In this document: in pieces, positions 1 through 10,142 of the stretch
Layout of the letters: every line of letters starts with the position of its first letter
Numbering within the stretch: the first letter of the stretch is position 1
Assembly: GCA_006386115.1 (NCBI GenBank)
Contig: VFIW01000106.1
Location: 79,615 to 143,614 of the forward strand
Reading direction: 5' to 3'
DNA from: Globisporangium splendens
Taxonomy: Eukaryota; Oomycota; Peronosporomycetes; Pythiales; Pythiaceae
DNA: 64,000 nucleotides
Program-made: the position numbers and the translations under genes
Notes under the pieces: model-generated
What the model saw: the letters and a program-made list of their open reading frames with translations, nothing else
What the model was told of the DNA's origin: nothing
Database searches by the model: none

Positions 1-2242
1 AGAAATCCACAAATCCGTCGTTGTCAGTGTCAAAGTCGTTGAACACTGTGTCCAGAATCTTGTGCATCTTCTTGGACTCTTGTGTCGTAAGCGTTCGCTT
101 CGTGATTGCCGATTGCTCTTCTGCGAGTTCGTCAAACACCTCGTGGAAAGCTTCTCGACCAAGCACACCGTCATCGTTCACCTTGGCCGCGAGAATCTCA
201 AAAACGTCGTTAGGCGTCCGATCGCGAAGACTCGTGAGCGATGCAATCAGATCGATTGACGCCAGTGCGCTTTGCGCGATCGAAATCTGTGGAGCAGGTG
301 CTGGAACTGATGGCGGCGGAGCTGACGCAGGTTGCAAGCTCATCCCCATTGGGTTCGATGAGTACCACTTGCGGAATTCCTCCAGCGAGAGAAGGTCATC
401 GTGGTTCAAATCCGCTTCCAAGAACGCCTGCTTCGTCGTGTACGATGCAAGCGCTCTCGCATCAATGGACAAATTCTGCTTCAAGAGTGGATTCGTCTCG
501 TACATCACATTAAACACCGCGGTCAGATACTTTTCCATCTCTTCCTGAGTGATAAACCCATCGCCGTTTGCATCAAAGAGGGAAAATGCGGCCACCACTT
601 TCTCTTCTTGGGTTCCTCCACATAGAACTGAGAGCCCGCTACTCAGTTCAACGAAATCCACGGCATCGTTTCCATCGACATCGAACGAATTGAACAGGCG
701 ATCCAAAAAGCGTGTGATCTCACGTGTCGGCTCTCGACTCTGCTTCTTGAGAATCGAGTAGAAGCAGCGCTTAAAGTCGTCTCTCGTCAAAACATCTCCG
801 CCAGCACCACCATTCGGTCCTTGCAAGACGACGGAGCTAAAGATCGCAAACAAATCGTCGGCTCGGAACGCTGAAAGCCCAGTCAATTCTCGAAGACGAG
901 CAAGTGTCAGATCACTGTCTCCATTCACGCTTGCTCCACCGTTCTGAAGATCTGTTGAAGGCTTGAATGCCGCAGCAGCGCGCTGGGGGATGAACTGCGT
1001 CGGGCCAGGCTTCGAGTACCACTCGCGAAAGGCTTCATACGAGAGCTTGCCCTCTTCGTTCAAGGGCGATTCGCGGAAGCACTGACGCGCAGTCACCACA
1101 CCGAGTTCCTGCGGACTCACCCTAGAATTGCACACCCGCAGACAACAACATAAACAGTTAAGTCATCACCTCCAGCACCACAGCGAGTTGCAAATAATTG
1201 CGTACTTGTTTTGCTGGAAGAGCTCTGGCGACGTTACTTCGATGACGTGGAAGACGGACGTCAGGTATTTCACCATTTCTTCGATCGAAATGAATCCGTC
1301 GTTGTCCACGTCGTACAATTCAAAAGTGAGTCGGATCTTCTCATCGCGTTCCCCGGACGCCAGCACCGACACGCCGCCGAGAAACTCAGCCACGTCGATG
1401 ACGCCATGTTGCTCCTTCTTGTGGTCAAACATCTCAAAGAGACGCGTGAACATCTTGCGTGCAAGAGGATCGTACCGTCCAGACTAGATCCGATGTAAAC
1501 AGAGGTCGTCAGCACGTTGATAATGCAATTACATCAGAGTCTGCACGCCACTTACCTGGGACAAGATCTTTTCGAGGCACCGATCAAACGTGGTGCGATC
1601 AAGCGCACCTGTTGGACACGCCTGCGTGAACACGTTGACCAATTGCGGCAACTCAAAGTCCGTGAGATCCAATTCGCGGATGAATTCATCGTCATCGCTT
1701 TGATCGTCGTCGCCATCGGTGTCTGCCTCAACCTCATGGCCGGTCGGCGAACCGCGCCGCATACGTGCGAGTCGCTCATGATCCACCTGGTTATCGATCT
1801 CATCATCTTCATCGTCCTCACTTCCGTACTGAAGCGAGCGCTGCACGTACATCGGTTGCTTCTCGCGCTTGGGAGAGTGGTGTCGCGCGCGATGGTGGCG
1901 CGAGCGACTGCGCTTCGACGTCTCCGCCTTCCGGTTTTCCGTTGCGTCATGCTCAAACTCATGATCCTCATCATCTTCATTCACACCATCCAGGATGACC
2001 TCGTACGTCCCGTTCTCGAACATCTCGGGCGATCGGCTCACGAGCGACAGCGGGAACACGACGTGGTGCTTGACGTCTTTGACTGCGATCGGCGTCGCGC
2101 GTTGCGGCAGGCGGAAGCCCGCAGCCACGCAGCGCTGGAGCTCCGGCAGTGGCAGGTTCGGGTACACGAGCACGTCGAGCGCGCGCGCGCCTCTGAAGCG
2201 GAGCGTGACGGCGCTCACGCGCAGCGGCGGCAGCGGACGCAT
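1..2242 (-). CDS. Multi-EF-hand calcium-binding protein with ubiquitin-like N terminus (3' partial)
   Basis: Three exons are visible on the minus strand (2242-1556, 1483-1206, 1121 to beyond base 1), joined by GT-AG introns of 72 and 84 bp that keep the frame. The first 80 residues look like a beta-grasp/ubiquitin-like fold. A charged, Asp/Glu- and Arg-rich linker follows, then repeated EF-hand pairs. Calcium loops of the form DxDxDGxI can be read at DVDNDGFISIEE, DANGDGFITQEE and DTDNDGFVDF. A degenerate one (ADLNHDDLLSLEE) and a weak one (DVDGNDAVDFVE) lie between. The pattern of tandem EF-hand modules separated by KWYS-type helices resembles calcineurin-B/CBL-like calcium sensors repeated within one chain. 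The C terminus lies outside the window. The calcium-binding role is well supported; the partner and pathway are unknown. Confidence 0.85.
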
Positions 2243-2639
2243 GGCGTTCTCTCTTCTCGGGTACTTCTCTCTCGATGGCGCTTCCTGAAGATAAACTGGT
2301 TGCTATATCTTCGAGATGAGAGGGAGGCAGCTTGGCACAAAAAAGACACACACCGTCAGAAAAGTAATATTCAATCGGACGTTGGATTGGGGGTACGTTG
2401 TTTTGGACAGGAGGGTTGCGCTTGTTGTCGAACAATGAAAAGAGCGAAAAGCAACCATCAATCAAACGTTTGATTGCAGGTGGAAGCTGGGGTACGTCTT
2501 TTTGAGGGGGTACGTTTAGTCGAACAAAGAGGATCGCTGTGGATAATTGGTCAAAAAGAATACTTTCTGTGTGTATGATTGGTTGAAAATGCAATCATTT
2601 CTGGATAAATCGAATTGCTTTGCTTGTTGCATTTGGACC
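2243..2639. promoter_or_regulatory. Divergent intergenic region with repeated GGGGTACGT and an 18-bp palindrome
   Basis: This region separates two divergently transcribed genes, so it probably holds both promoters. The motif GGGGTACGT occurs three times on the plus strand (2390-2398, 2489-2497, 2507-2515), and an 18-bp perfect palindrome, CAATCAAACGTTTGATTG, lies at 2459-2476. No coding frame is convincing here. The regulatory role is inferred from position and repetition only. Confidence 0.4.
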
Positions 2640-3813
2640 ATGCGACGACGAAGATTGGCGCTGCGGCAGATCGAGGAGACGGCGCAGGATGTGAGCGACA
2701 GCGACGAGCAGAACGAAGGCGACGACGCGACGCACAAGCTCGCGCAGCAGGCGGAGGAGCCGAACTTCAACTTGTTCGGGACGGCGGTTGCCAGTGGCGC
2801 CGCTGGTGGTCGTGTTACGACGTCGACGATCGCGATCCTGCTGAGCGATGAGGACGACGACATGGGTGGCGCATTGCCGTTGCAAGCGGAGCGAACGTCG
2901 ACGTCCCGACGCAATTCCAGTAAGAAAGCAAAGGCCAAGAGTGCGACTGACGACAGAAGCAATGGCGGCGTTGAGGATAGCAACCGCATCTTCCAGCTGT
3001 ACCAGGAAGGTCTCACGTCGGACCAGATCCTGCAACTCGCATTCATACGCCGACGGGTACGCGTCATTTACTTACGTCCACTCGAATATTACTGAACGTT
3101 TGTTTAACATGCTTGTTGTCTACCGGTAGGTACCACGATCTCTGCAGAAGAAAAGTGTGACTCGGGGCGAGGAATTCGTGCTGCCGCACCCGACAGTCAG
3201 TGTGAAGGATCTGCTGCCTGCGCCGTCAGACAGCATCAATCTGCGCGATCTCTTCACGTCGCAACAGAAGCCGTCGTTGCAGCCATTGTCATCTGCAACC
3301 AGCAAAGCGCATTCATCCACGGCATCCTCTGTATTACCAAACGAGGTTGCAGATCGACTTGCAAGTGCCAGAAAGTATTTCTTCACTCCAGAAGAAGCGC
3401 CGTTGGAAGAGAGGCACGCTTGGTCAGTGATCACCGAAAGCGGTTGGAACCAACTCCACAAGGAGCTTCAGGCTGAAGATGTGCATACGAAGAGACTCGC
3501 GAGTCTCACTGCAATCTGCACGTTGCTGCGAGATTGTCGGAGCGATGCGCTTGCGCGCTTCATATGGGAGAAGCTACTCGTCGCGCTCTTCGTTGAGAAT
3601 TGCAGCAATCCAGGTGAACCTGAGCTCTTGCAGATCCAAGAGTTACTTACGGCTCTCCTGCGTCAGGAGTACTTCCAAACCATGGCGCCAAAGGATTTCC
3701 GTGCCGCAGTGCGTGCAAAGAACCTCCGCCACGCAGTGAACGGCGATGCGCTCGGTGCCCAACTGGAGCTGCAGTTGCTCACAGTTTACCACCAGCTGCG
3801 GCAGCAAAAGTGA
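2640..3813 (+). CDS. Unknown two-exon protein
   Basis: Exon 1 is 2640-3056 and exon 2 is 3130-3813, joined by a 73-bp GT-AG intron in phase 0, giving 366 residues. The chosen ATG at 2640 opens the basic MRRRRLALRQ segment; the frame is open upstream but that part looks non-coding. The N-terminal half is acidic and low complexity (DSDEQNEGDD, LSDEDDD) with a basic KKAKAK patch. The C-terminal half (from about residue 200) is helical and leucine-rich, without an obvious catalytic motif, and could be a small HEAT-like or interaction domain. I do not recognise the family. The acidic and basic tracts fit a nuclear protein, which is only an inference. Confidence 0.7.
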
Positions 3814-4103
3814 GACGCACACACAACTTCTGGCTGAGTCAGTGAGGAAAATGGCTCGAGAGATGCATTCCACACTTCTTAGTCACACATCGCCAAGCAG
3901 AGTAAAAATTGTTTTGACCGTATTTCAGAGGTTTTTATTCTCGCGATTTGTATAATAGATTCTGGTGCAGTTTTGGTGGAGTCGCCAGTCCCACACTCGT
4001 TGTTCCCTTCATGCACTCACAATCAATCAGAGCATCACGCGGCACCATGGTGATGACTCAAACGGCAGCACCACACGCCAATTAACCACACAAAGCAGAC
4101 ACG

Positions 4104-4604
4104 ATGGCGCACATGTCGGGCTTGGCTCTCGCATCAGCGTTCTGTCGACCGCCGCCAGTTGTCTCCAAGAAGCAATCGGCAGACTCGACTCGCGATGACT
4201 CGGAAGCAAGCAGCAGTGGTGCCGAGCCATCAACGTCGCCGTCGTCGACACCGCCATTGCCAATCGTTATCGATCCTGGACAAGCTGCATCCGAGTCTGA
4301 GTGCCGTCGTGCTTCTGATCGATCTCCTCCACAGCCCCAAGTCCGACAACATGAACGACAGCCGTCGTCTATGATTCAAGACCAACTGGATGCGGTGCAT
4401 CTGGACATGAAGAATCTCAAGTCGTAGCGCATGGCGATCGAAAACGCCAAGCTGGAGCTCGAGTACGCGAACCTCGAGGCGAAGCTGCAGCTCGAGAAGC
4501 AGCGCATGACGCTCGAGACGTTGAAGCTCGCGGTGAATCTCGGCGTCATCACGCAGGAGGAGATCGTCGCGAAAGGATGAGAGGCGCTCGCGATCGACGG
4601 ATGA
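4104..4604 (+). pseudogene. Decayed tandem copy of the BED-like/coiled-coil gene
   Basis: The frame starting at 4104 matches the C-terminal two thirds of the neighbour at 4943-5635: the serine/proline linker with SESECRRASDRSPPQ, then the coiled coil with AIENAKLELE and LGVITQEEI. In-frame stops interrupt it at 4425-4427 (where the live copy has Gln) and 4578-4580 (where the live copy has Arg). The zinc-finger N terminus is missing, and part of one heptad repeat has been lost. It is best read as a dead duplicate. A short expressed peptide ending at 4427 cannot be excluded. Confidence 0.8.
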
Positions 4605-4942
4605 TTGACAACTAATAGCCATCGCGTGTGTGTATGCTAAGCATGTGGGTGTTGTATATGCGAGGAAATCACCATTGGCATGGCATGGCGTTTGGCGCCA
4701 TTAAAGAGCGCATCAAAGCCGTTAGGAAAGTGAAAGTTTCCTGATTTGGTCTGCCTAGTGTGAAGCAGCTGTGACTACAAAGAGACCAGCAGACAACCAT
4801 GTTGCGATACAGTTGCAGAAGATAGTTTGAGTTGCATTTGCAGCTCAATGTTGCATTCAAGTTGCAAGAAGATTAAGTTGCAGCTGTCACTCAACCAAGC
4901 CATCAATTCAAACCTTCACCGCGCAAAGCGACAGCAACAACG
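4605..4942. other. Intergenic: duplicated 3' flank, then upstream region of the BED gene
   Basis: Bases around 4625-4735 (TGTGTGTATGCTAAGCATGT onward, through the GCGTTTGGCGCCATTAAAGAGCGCAT block) closely match 5690-5790 downstream of the live gene. The duplication unit therefore included 3' untranslated sequence. The remaining bases to 4942 hold TTGCAG/GTTGCA-type short repeats and no gene. Confidence 0.6.
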
Positions 4943-5635
4943 ATGGGCCGCCCTCCTTGCGTGGAGCGTGAGCACTTTGCGCGGATCGACAAAGCACCCA
5001 AGAAGAATCGGTTCTTCTACGAATGCAAGTTCTGCGCGAGAGCGCACGAGCTTGATCCTGACAACGTTCGTCCCCCCGTGCCAGTCGAGCAGAGACGAGA
5101 ATCGCTTCGAAGACACCTGGACCATTGCAAGCATTACGCGGCACATCGTTCGCCCAGCGTAGGGCAGAAGAGAGCTCTCGACGATGCTTTGGGGGAGACT
5201 CCACGAGCAGGTGATCGACCAATTCCGGACCAGCGCGACTACACTTTCCCTCGATCGACATTGCTGCCATCTCCTGTCACTGTCGAGCCAAGACGAGTTG
5301 ACTCCGAGTCTGAGCGCCGTCGTGCTCCCGACCGATCTCCTCCACAAATAAGCAGCAAGGAACGAGAGCGACAACCTCAGCAGTCTCGCGCACAAGATCA
5401 ACTGGATGCGGCGCATTTGGACATGAAGAAGCTCGAGACGCAGCGCATGACGATCGAGAACGCCAAGCTGGAGCTCGAGAAGCAGCGCGTGGAGCTCGAG
5501 AATGCGAACCTCGAGGCGAAGCTCGAGATGGAGAAGCGGCGCATGATGCTCGAGAACCTGAAGCTCGCAGCGGATCTCGGCGTCATCACGCAGGAAGAGT
5601 TCGTCGCAAAAGCACGAGAGACGCTCGCGATTTGA
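4943..5635 (+). CDS. BED-like zinc finger protein with C-terminal coiled coil
   Basis: A single-exon gene of 230 residues. The N terminus (residues 1-75) has the layout of a BED-type finger: an aromatic FFYECKFC with a CxxC pair, then a helix ending RRHLDHCKHY that supplies the His and Cys ligands. A disordered Pro/Ser/Arg linker follows. The C-terminal 90 residues are an almost continuous coiled coil with repeating LE-KQR-ELENANLE heptads, ending in LGVITQEEFVAKA. BED fingers bind DNA and are often derived from hAT transposases; the coiled coil suggests dimerisation. Transcription-factor function is inferred. The upstream pseudogene shows that the locus was duplicated in tandem together with its 3' flank. 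Confidence 0.75.
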   Translation: MGRPPCVEREHFARIDKAPKKNRFFYECKFCARAHELDPDNVRPPVPVEQRRESLRRHLDHCKHYAAHRSPSVGQKRALDDALGETPRAGDRPIPDQRDYTFPRSTLLPSPVTVEPRRVDSESERRRAPDRSPPQISSKERERQPQQSRAQDQLDAAHLDMKKLETQRMTIENAKLELEKQRVELENANLEAKLEMEKRRMMLENLKLAADLGVITQEEFVAKARETLAI

Positions 5636-6053
5636 GGTGTGATTGATGGTTCATTATGGCTTGTGTGAGCCATCGAGCCATAGTGTGTGTGTGTGTGTGT
5701 GTATGCTAAGTATGTAGCTGTTGTACATGCTAGAAAATCTCCATTGTTATGGCGTCTAACGCCATTGAAGAGCGCATTAGGTCCGTGTGCGCACTGTCGA
5801 TGGTGAATTTTGGAGGCTGTCCAGTTCTCAGCGAAATTCCGGTTTTGACGAGCAGATGATGCAGTATTTGTTATAAAGAGGTATGCTCGTATACATCAAC
5901 TATACATTATGTAAGCCTAGTGTATTTACAAAGGCAAACATGCACTTTAAACGTGCTTCACGCACAAAGGAAAACGCGACGTGCTGGTTCCTGCCGACAC
6001 AAATGGACCGCGTCTGCAGAACCGCTGCTGCATTCTAACATCAACATTAGGAA
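5636..6053. other. Intergenic with (GT)n microsatellite
   Basis: A GT dinucleotide run spans about 5683-5702, followed by the 3' flank that is shared with the pseudogene. No coding frame or RNA gene was seen. Confidence 0.6.
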
Positions 6054-7161
6054 ATGACGGCGGCGGCGCGGGAGATGCCCGAGAGCGGTGGCGACAGTGT
6101 GGCAGCCGTGGATCTGGAGGCACCGGCAGTCACTACGGCGTCTGCTGCAGACGTCTCCACGGCGTTCGCGCGTCGTGGGGGCCGACGAAGCGCTTCTGGT
6201 GCGAGCGAAAGCGGCAGCAATCTCCCACATTCGTCCACACTCGACGCCGTTAATGCTGTTGGGAGCGGCGTTATGGAGACTCCAGACGCCAGTATGATAG
6301 TCCCGATGAGCGGAGAGCAGGCGGGTACGGGGGACATGCCAGTAGAGACGCCAAGCGCCGTGACGCACGCGGAGAGAGCTCCACCGTCACGCTCAAGGGT
6401 GAAGGTGCCTATTGTGGTGCGTCTGGAGGCGCTGATATCGGTGCCGCCGCTGGAGAAGCTCGTTTTCGATACGTGGGAGGACTTCCACGCATATTTATTG
6501 GAGTATGGACAGCGAACGTCCCAGGTAACGCGATTGTTTAATGGAGTAAAACGATTGTCTAGTGTTGTTAACGTGCTCTTTGCGCGATTTGTGTAGCTCT
6601 ACAGCGTTCGCTCGGCGACACCGTCGTCGAGACGCAACAACCTGCTCAACAAGAAGAAAGTGCCGCAGACGCAGAAGCTCATCCCCGAGCAGTTTGTGCA
6701 CTACGTCAAGACGATCACGTGCACACACGGCGGCAAACCGCGGCCACGGAGCACGGGGCTGCGGCCAAACCATCAGCACCGCGCCATTGAGTGTCCCGCT
6801 CAGGTATATGCACGCATATTGAGTTCCATTGGCGTCTTATCTAAACTAACTGGAATGTTGCTACTAGATCAATGCGTGCGTGAAGAAAGACGGCCAGGGG
6901 ATCTGGAAGGTGCACGTTACGAACCAGCACGCGTGGCACAACCACGACATCAACGAAGCGATCTACAACGGGTACCCGGAAGTGCGCAACGCGCTCGGCG
7001 CCGACGTGCTGGCCACGGTCAACATCCTGCGCAAGGCTGAAGCCAAGCGCAAGAAGATCCTCGAGTACATCGTGGAGAACACGCCGCACAAGCCCAAGAT
7101 GAAGGACGTGCACAACCTGCTCTCGAAAATGAAAAAGAAAGACCAGAAGCTCGCTGTTTGA
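6054..7161 (+). CDS. ZSWIM3/FAR1-like (WRKY-GCM1 fold) DNA-binding domain protein
   Basis: Three exons (6054-6524, 6597-6803, 6868-7161), with phase-0 GT-AG introns of 72 and 64 bp, encode 323 residues. The first 120 residues are disordered. From FDTWEDFHAYLLEYG the chain follows the N-terminal FAR1/ZSWIM3-type domain: a TITCTHGG Cys, an AIECPAQI Cys and a terminal HAWHNHD (HxH) complete a C2H2 WRKY-GCM1-like zinc site. A helical tail with GADVLATVNILRKAE ends the protein. In the transposase ancestors (MULE) this domain precedes a DDE nuclease. No DDE or SWIM segment is present here, so this looks like a domesticated DNA-binding remnant acting as a transcription factor. That role is an inference. 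Confidence 0.8.
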
Positions 7162-7316
7162 AACGATGGAAGGAAGATGGAGAATCTCAAGCGTGTACAT
7201 GGTAAAATGGCTAAAACAGGGTGCATGCTCACGACTTAGATATATGGTACGTGGTGAAAAGTAGGTCGTATATCTATCGCTTTTCTTCTTCTTTGTTTTC
7301 ATGGACGGAGGAAAAT

Positions 7317-8690
7317 CTACGCGAGCGTTCTCTTCTTCTTCAAGAGCGCCTTGAGCGGTGGGAACGCGCCGACAATGTCGTCTGGCGTGTCGGAAAGCAC
7401 GAATTCGAGCGCTGCTTCCTCGGAGAGCAGCCCGACTTCGTCCTCATTGGCCTCTGGAAGCCCCGCGCGCTGGAAGAAGCGATGCACGTTGAACAGATCG
7501 CGCTTAAGGTACTCCTCGCAGTCTTGATGCGTTCGGTCGGTAGCTTGTCCGAAGTCAATGATCCAGCATCGCTGCTTGTAAAAGAGAATGTTGTATTCGC
7601 TCAAGTCTGCGTGCACCAGATGCGCTTCTTGGTACAGAGTGCGAACGGCCTGCAGAATGTCTGCGTAGGCGTGACCCAACTGGGCTTCCGTGAGGTCTGC
7701 GTCCTTGAGCGTTGGTGCGGGCCAACCGTTCTCTCCGATAAAGTCCATGACGAGCACGTGCTCTTTGAACACGAATGGCTGCGGTGCACGAATATGTTTC
7801 GCCGCACGGCACAAGTTTCGGAACTCTTTCTCCGTCCACACTTGCATCTGGCGTCGCATGCTCTTCTTCTCGTAATGCAGGTCAAAGCGCCGGTCGCCAG
7901 TCACGTACTCGCCACGGTTGCTGAACTCATTCAGTGTCGTCTTGAACACTTTCACCGCAAACTGACGCTCTCGCATCGTGTCCTGGTCGGTGCCAACTGC
8001 GTGATACACGTGCGCTTCCTTCCCAGTTTGTATACATCCGTGCACCTCATCCAACTCGGCGCGGTTGATCATCTTCTGCAGAATGCGCTCCGTGCGCTCG
8101 TCAAGGACGCCATTACGCGTCGCGTGCTTTTCCGCTTCAACTCGACCCGAGAGACCCTTCTCCTCGTTCTTCTGTTGTTTCCGCATCGATTCCCGAATCG
8201 AGTTGAAGCCTTTTCCAGCACTTTCGATTTGATGCGAGCGATCGAACGGTTGCTTTTTCATTCCGGTGAATGGCGTCGGCGTGCTCTTCGACTTCGGAGC
8301 CGTCAAGCCCACCTTCGCCAACGACGAAGCAGCGGTTGGCGCAAGAGCGCTAGCAGCTTGTTCACCGCCAAGCGCCGGCTTCTTCGCACCACTCACTTCC
8401 TCGTAATACTCCTCATAATCCTCGAAATCCGCAAAACTGTGTGCTCCCAGCAGTTGCTTCTCGCGCTCGTCATCTCTGCTGGCGCGCATGTGGGCAAACG
8501 CGTTGCTGCTGTACTCGGCGGCGTTGATCTCGCGCTCGAGCGTGCGACACTCCTCCTCGTACAGCTTCAACGCGAGCGCCTCGTCCATGATGTCCTGCAT
8601 GGTCTTACTCGTTGGAGCAACCGTCTGCTGGTCGCTGGTGGATGGCGCCGCTGGCGCTGGGAGGTTCCACGGGCACGCGCTGGTCGCCAT
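7317..8690 (-). CDS. RIOK3: RIO3-type atypical protein kinase
   Basis: A single exon of 457 residues. The ATG at 8690 is preferred because it opens MATSACPWNL, which matches the Cys-Pro-Trp start seen in RIOK3 proteins; the longer frame upstream is Ser/Gln-rich and looks untranslated. An N-terminal helix (TMQDIMDEALALKLYEEE) precedes the RIO domain. The domain has the RIO phosphate loop IQTGKEAHVYHA, the lysine in FAVKVFKT, the catalytic loop HADLSEYN (Asp362, Asn367) and the metal-binding IDFGQ (Asp379). All catalytic residues are present. RIO kinases act in 40S ribosomal subunit maturation in the cytoplasm, and RIOK3 acts on pre-40S particles. The related gene at 10143-11399 has the same orientation. 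Confidence 0.9.
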   Translation of the reverse strand: MATSACPWNLPAPAAPSTSDQQTVAPTSKTMQDIMDEALALKLYEEECRTLEREINAAEYSSNAFAHMRASRDDEREKQLLGAHSFADFEDYEEYYEEVSGAKKPALGGEQAASALAPTAASSLAKVGLTAPKSKSTPTPFTGMKKQPFDRSHQIESAGKGFNSIRESMRKQQKNEEKGLSGRVEAEKHATRNGVLDERTERILQKMINRAELDEVHGCIQTGKEAHVYHAVGTDQDTMRERQFAVKVFKTTLNEFSNRGEYVTGDRRFDLHYEKKSMRRQMQVWTEKEFRNLCRAAKHIRAPQPFVFKEHVLVMDFIGENGWPAPTLKDADLTEAQLGHAYADILQAVRTLYQEAHLVHADLSEYNILFYKQRCWIIDFGQATDRTHQDCEEYLKRDLFNVHRFFQRAGLPEANEDEVGLLSEEAALEFVLSDTPDDIVGAFPPLKALLKKKRTLA

Positions 8691-9722
8691 GCTGCTGTTG
8701 CTTGGCACTTCGCTGTTGTGTAAGCTGCTGCTGGTGCTGCTGCTGCTGCTGTTGTGGCGCTCTCGTGTGGCGTGTGGTGCGCACGAATGGGCAAATCCAA
8801 GTGTGAGCAGCTCTGTTGGCAATTGCCACACGCCATCCACACACACTCTTGATCAGCTCACATAAAAACCAACACTCACACAAGAGCATGCATTCTGAGT
8901 CGGTTTCTTTTTCGAACGTTCGATGCAAGCTCGGTGTGGTTAACGGGTGGGTTCAAAGAAAATGATCCTGCAATGTGGGTCTATGGGTTAGGACTCGTGT
9001 ACCCGTACAATGCAAACCCGACCCGTATACTGAAGTTGAAGTTGCCTTTTGTCCGAAGAATGTGTGACGCGCGCAATGACTGAAGCCATCACGAAGTCAT
9101 GGCGCGATCCAAGGGAAACTCGATCTTTGCAGCCAGCACGCGCTCCACCTCTATGCTGTGGATACACGCCATGGCTGAAACTTGAACGCCGAAGGTATTT
9201 CGTAGCGTCAGACCAGTCCAAATCACAGGAAAGTGGGAGAAATGACGAATTGCTACAGAGACCCAAGCGCTGAACTCTCACACGCGCCATCTGTAATACC
9301 ACCGCGTCCTGTGCAAAACGAGAGAACAAAGCATATGTGGTTGACTCGCTCTCTGTCTGTTTTCTAAGGGCACATTCCATCAAGAGAGAGAGAGAGAGGG
9401 GAGGGACATATTACACCTACTACGTGTCACCAGTGCTGCAAATACAGCTGTTGAACGCATGATGGATACACTGCTCTTGCTGCTTTGAAGCTACACAATA
9501 GCACGGTGAAGCCTGAGCTTTGCTGCGCTGCCTTTTCACTAGTTTCCCCTCGGAAATGCACTCGCTGTTTGCATGCCTGGCAAATGACATAAAGAGCCTG
9601 TGGTGGCAGTTTCTCTTTGTTGCTTGCGTGATGCCCCTGTCTTTACCACTGAAGCCATCAGCACGAGGCAAAACTGTTGTATGAATTACAGCACGCTTTA
9701 TGGAGAATAGTCACCTTCAACC
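8691..9722. other. Intergenic, no gene recognised
   Basis: About 1 kb between RIOK3 and the transporter relic. A Gln-codon (CAG) repeat tract lies at 8701-8755, just upstream of the RIOK3 start, and a short (GA)n run at 9380-9400. The short frames have no recognisable motif. Confidence 0.5.
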
Positions 9723-9956
9723 ATGGCCATTGATCGATTTGGCACCATCTCCTTCCATCGCAACGTGTTCGCACTCGTGGGCGACACGACGTGCACGATG
9801 ATCTGCTTCGTGTTCCCCGTCGCCACCTCCATGCGCGTGTGTCCGTGGCAGAAGATCGCGTGGGGCAGAGCGTGGGTCGCCGCGCTGTGGCTCATTATCG
9901 CGTTCGAAGTGGTCATGGGTGGCGCAGCCGTTGTATTCGTGTTGACGTCACGATAG
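9723..9956 (+). pseudogene. C-terminal relic of an AAAP amino-acid transporter
   Basis: The 77-residue frame carries TMICFVFPVATSMRV followed by CPWQKIAWGRAWVAALWLII and a last membrane helix. It aligns with the C terminus of the full-length transporter at 18419-19981 (LMICFVFPAALYTRL, then FPWRTARGGKMWVFALWTIV). An in-frame stop lies immediately upstream at 9708-9710, and no upstream exon resembling the rest of the transporter is visible. This is a leftover of a lost paralogue, lying between the two RIO genes. Confidence 0.75.
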
Positions 9957-10142
9957 TAGCCAATCAAAGTGACGTACAGTAAATGTTTTGAGCCAATGGA
10001 TGTCGAGCACAATTTTGAGTTACTTTAAATCAGTGTTGCTGGAATGCGTTGATAACCGTCAAGTCAAATCAAACGTGAATGGGTTGTAATAGGTTAGTGA
10101 ATCACGAACTGTGTCGGTTTGAAACAGACAAGTGTAGCCATT

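Noticed and set aside
395..420. GGTTCAAATCC, resembling a tRNA T-arm
   Set aside because: It lies inside the EF-hand coding region, with no acceptor stem or anticodon arm around it.
1517..2473. 318-codon plus-strand frame
   Set aside because: Antisense to the first EF-hand exon and its upstream region; no family resemblance.
7221..8723. 500-codon plus-strand open frame
   Set aside because: It lies exactly opposite the RIOK3 coding exon, has no recognisable motif and reads as a codon-bias shadow. Unlike the retrotransposon antisense ORF, no second copy shows conservation.
9049..9273. Small plus-strand frame between RIOK3 and the transporter relic
   Set aside because: No similarity to any neighbour or family; length expected by chance.
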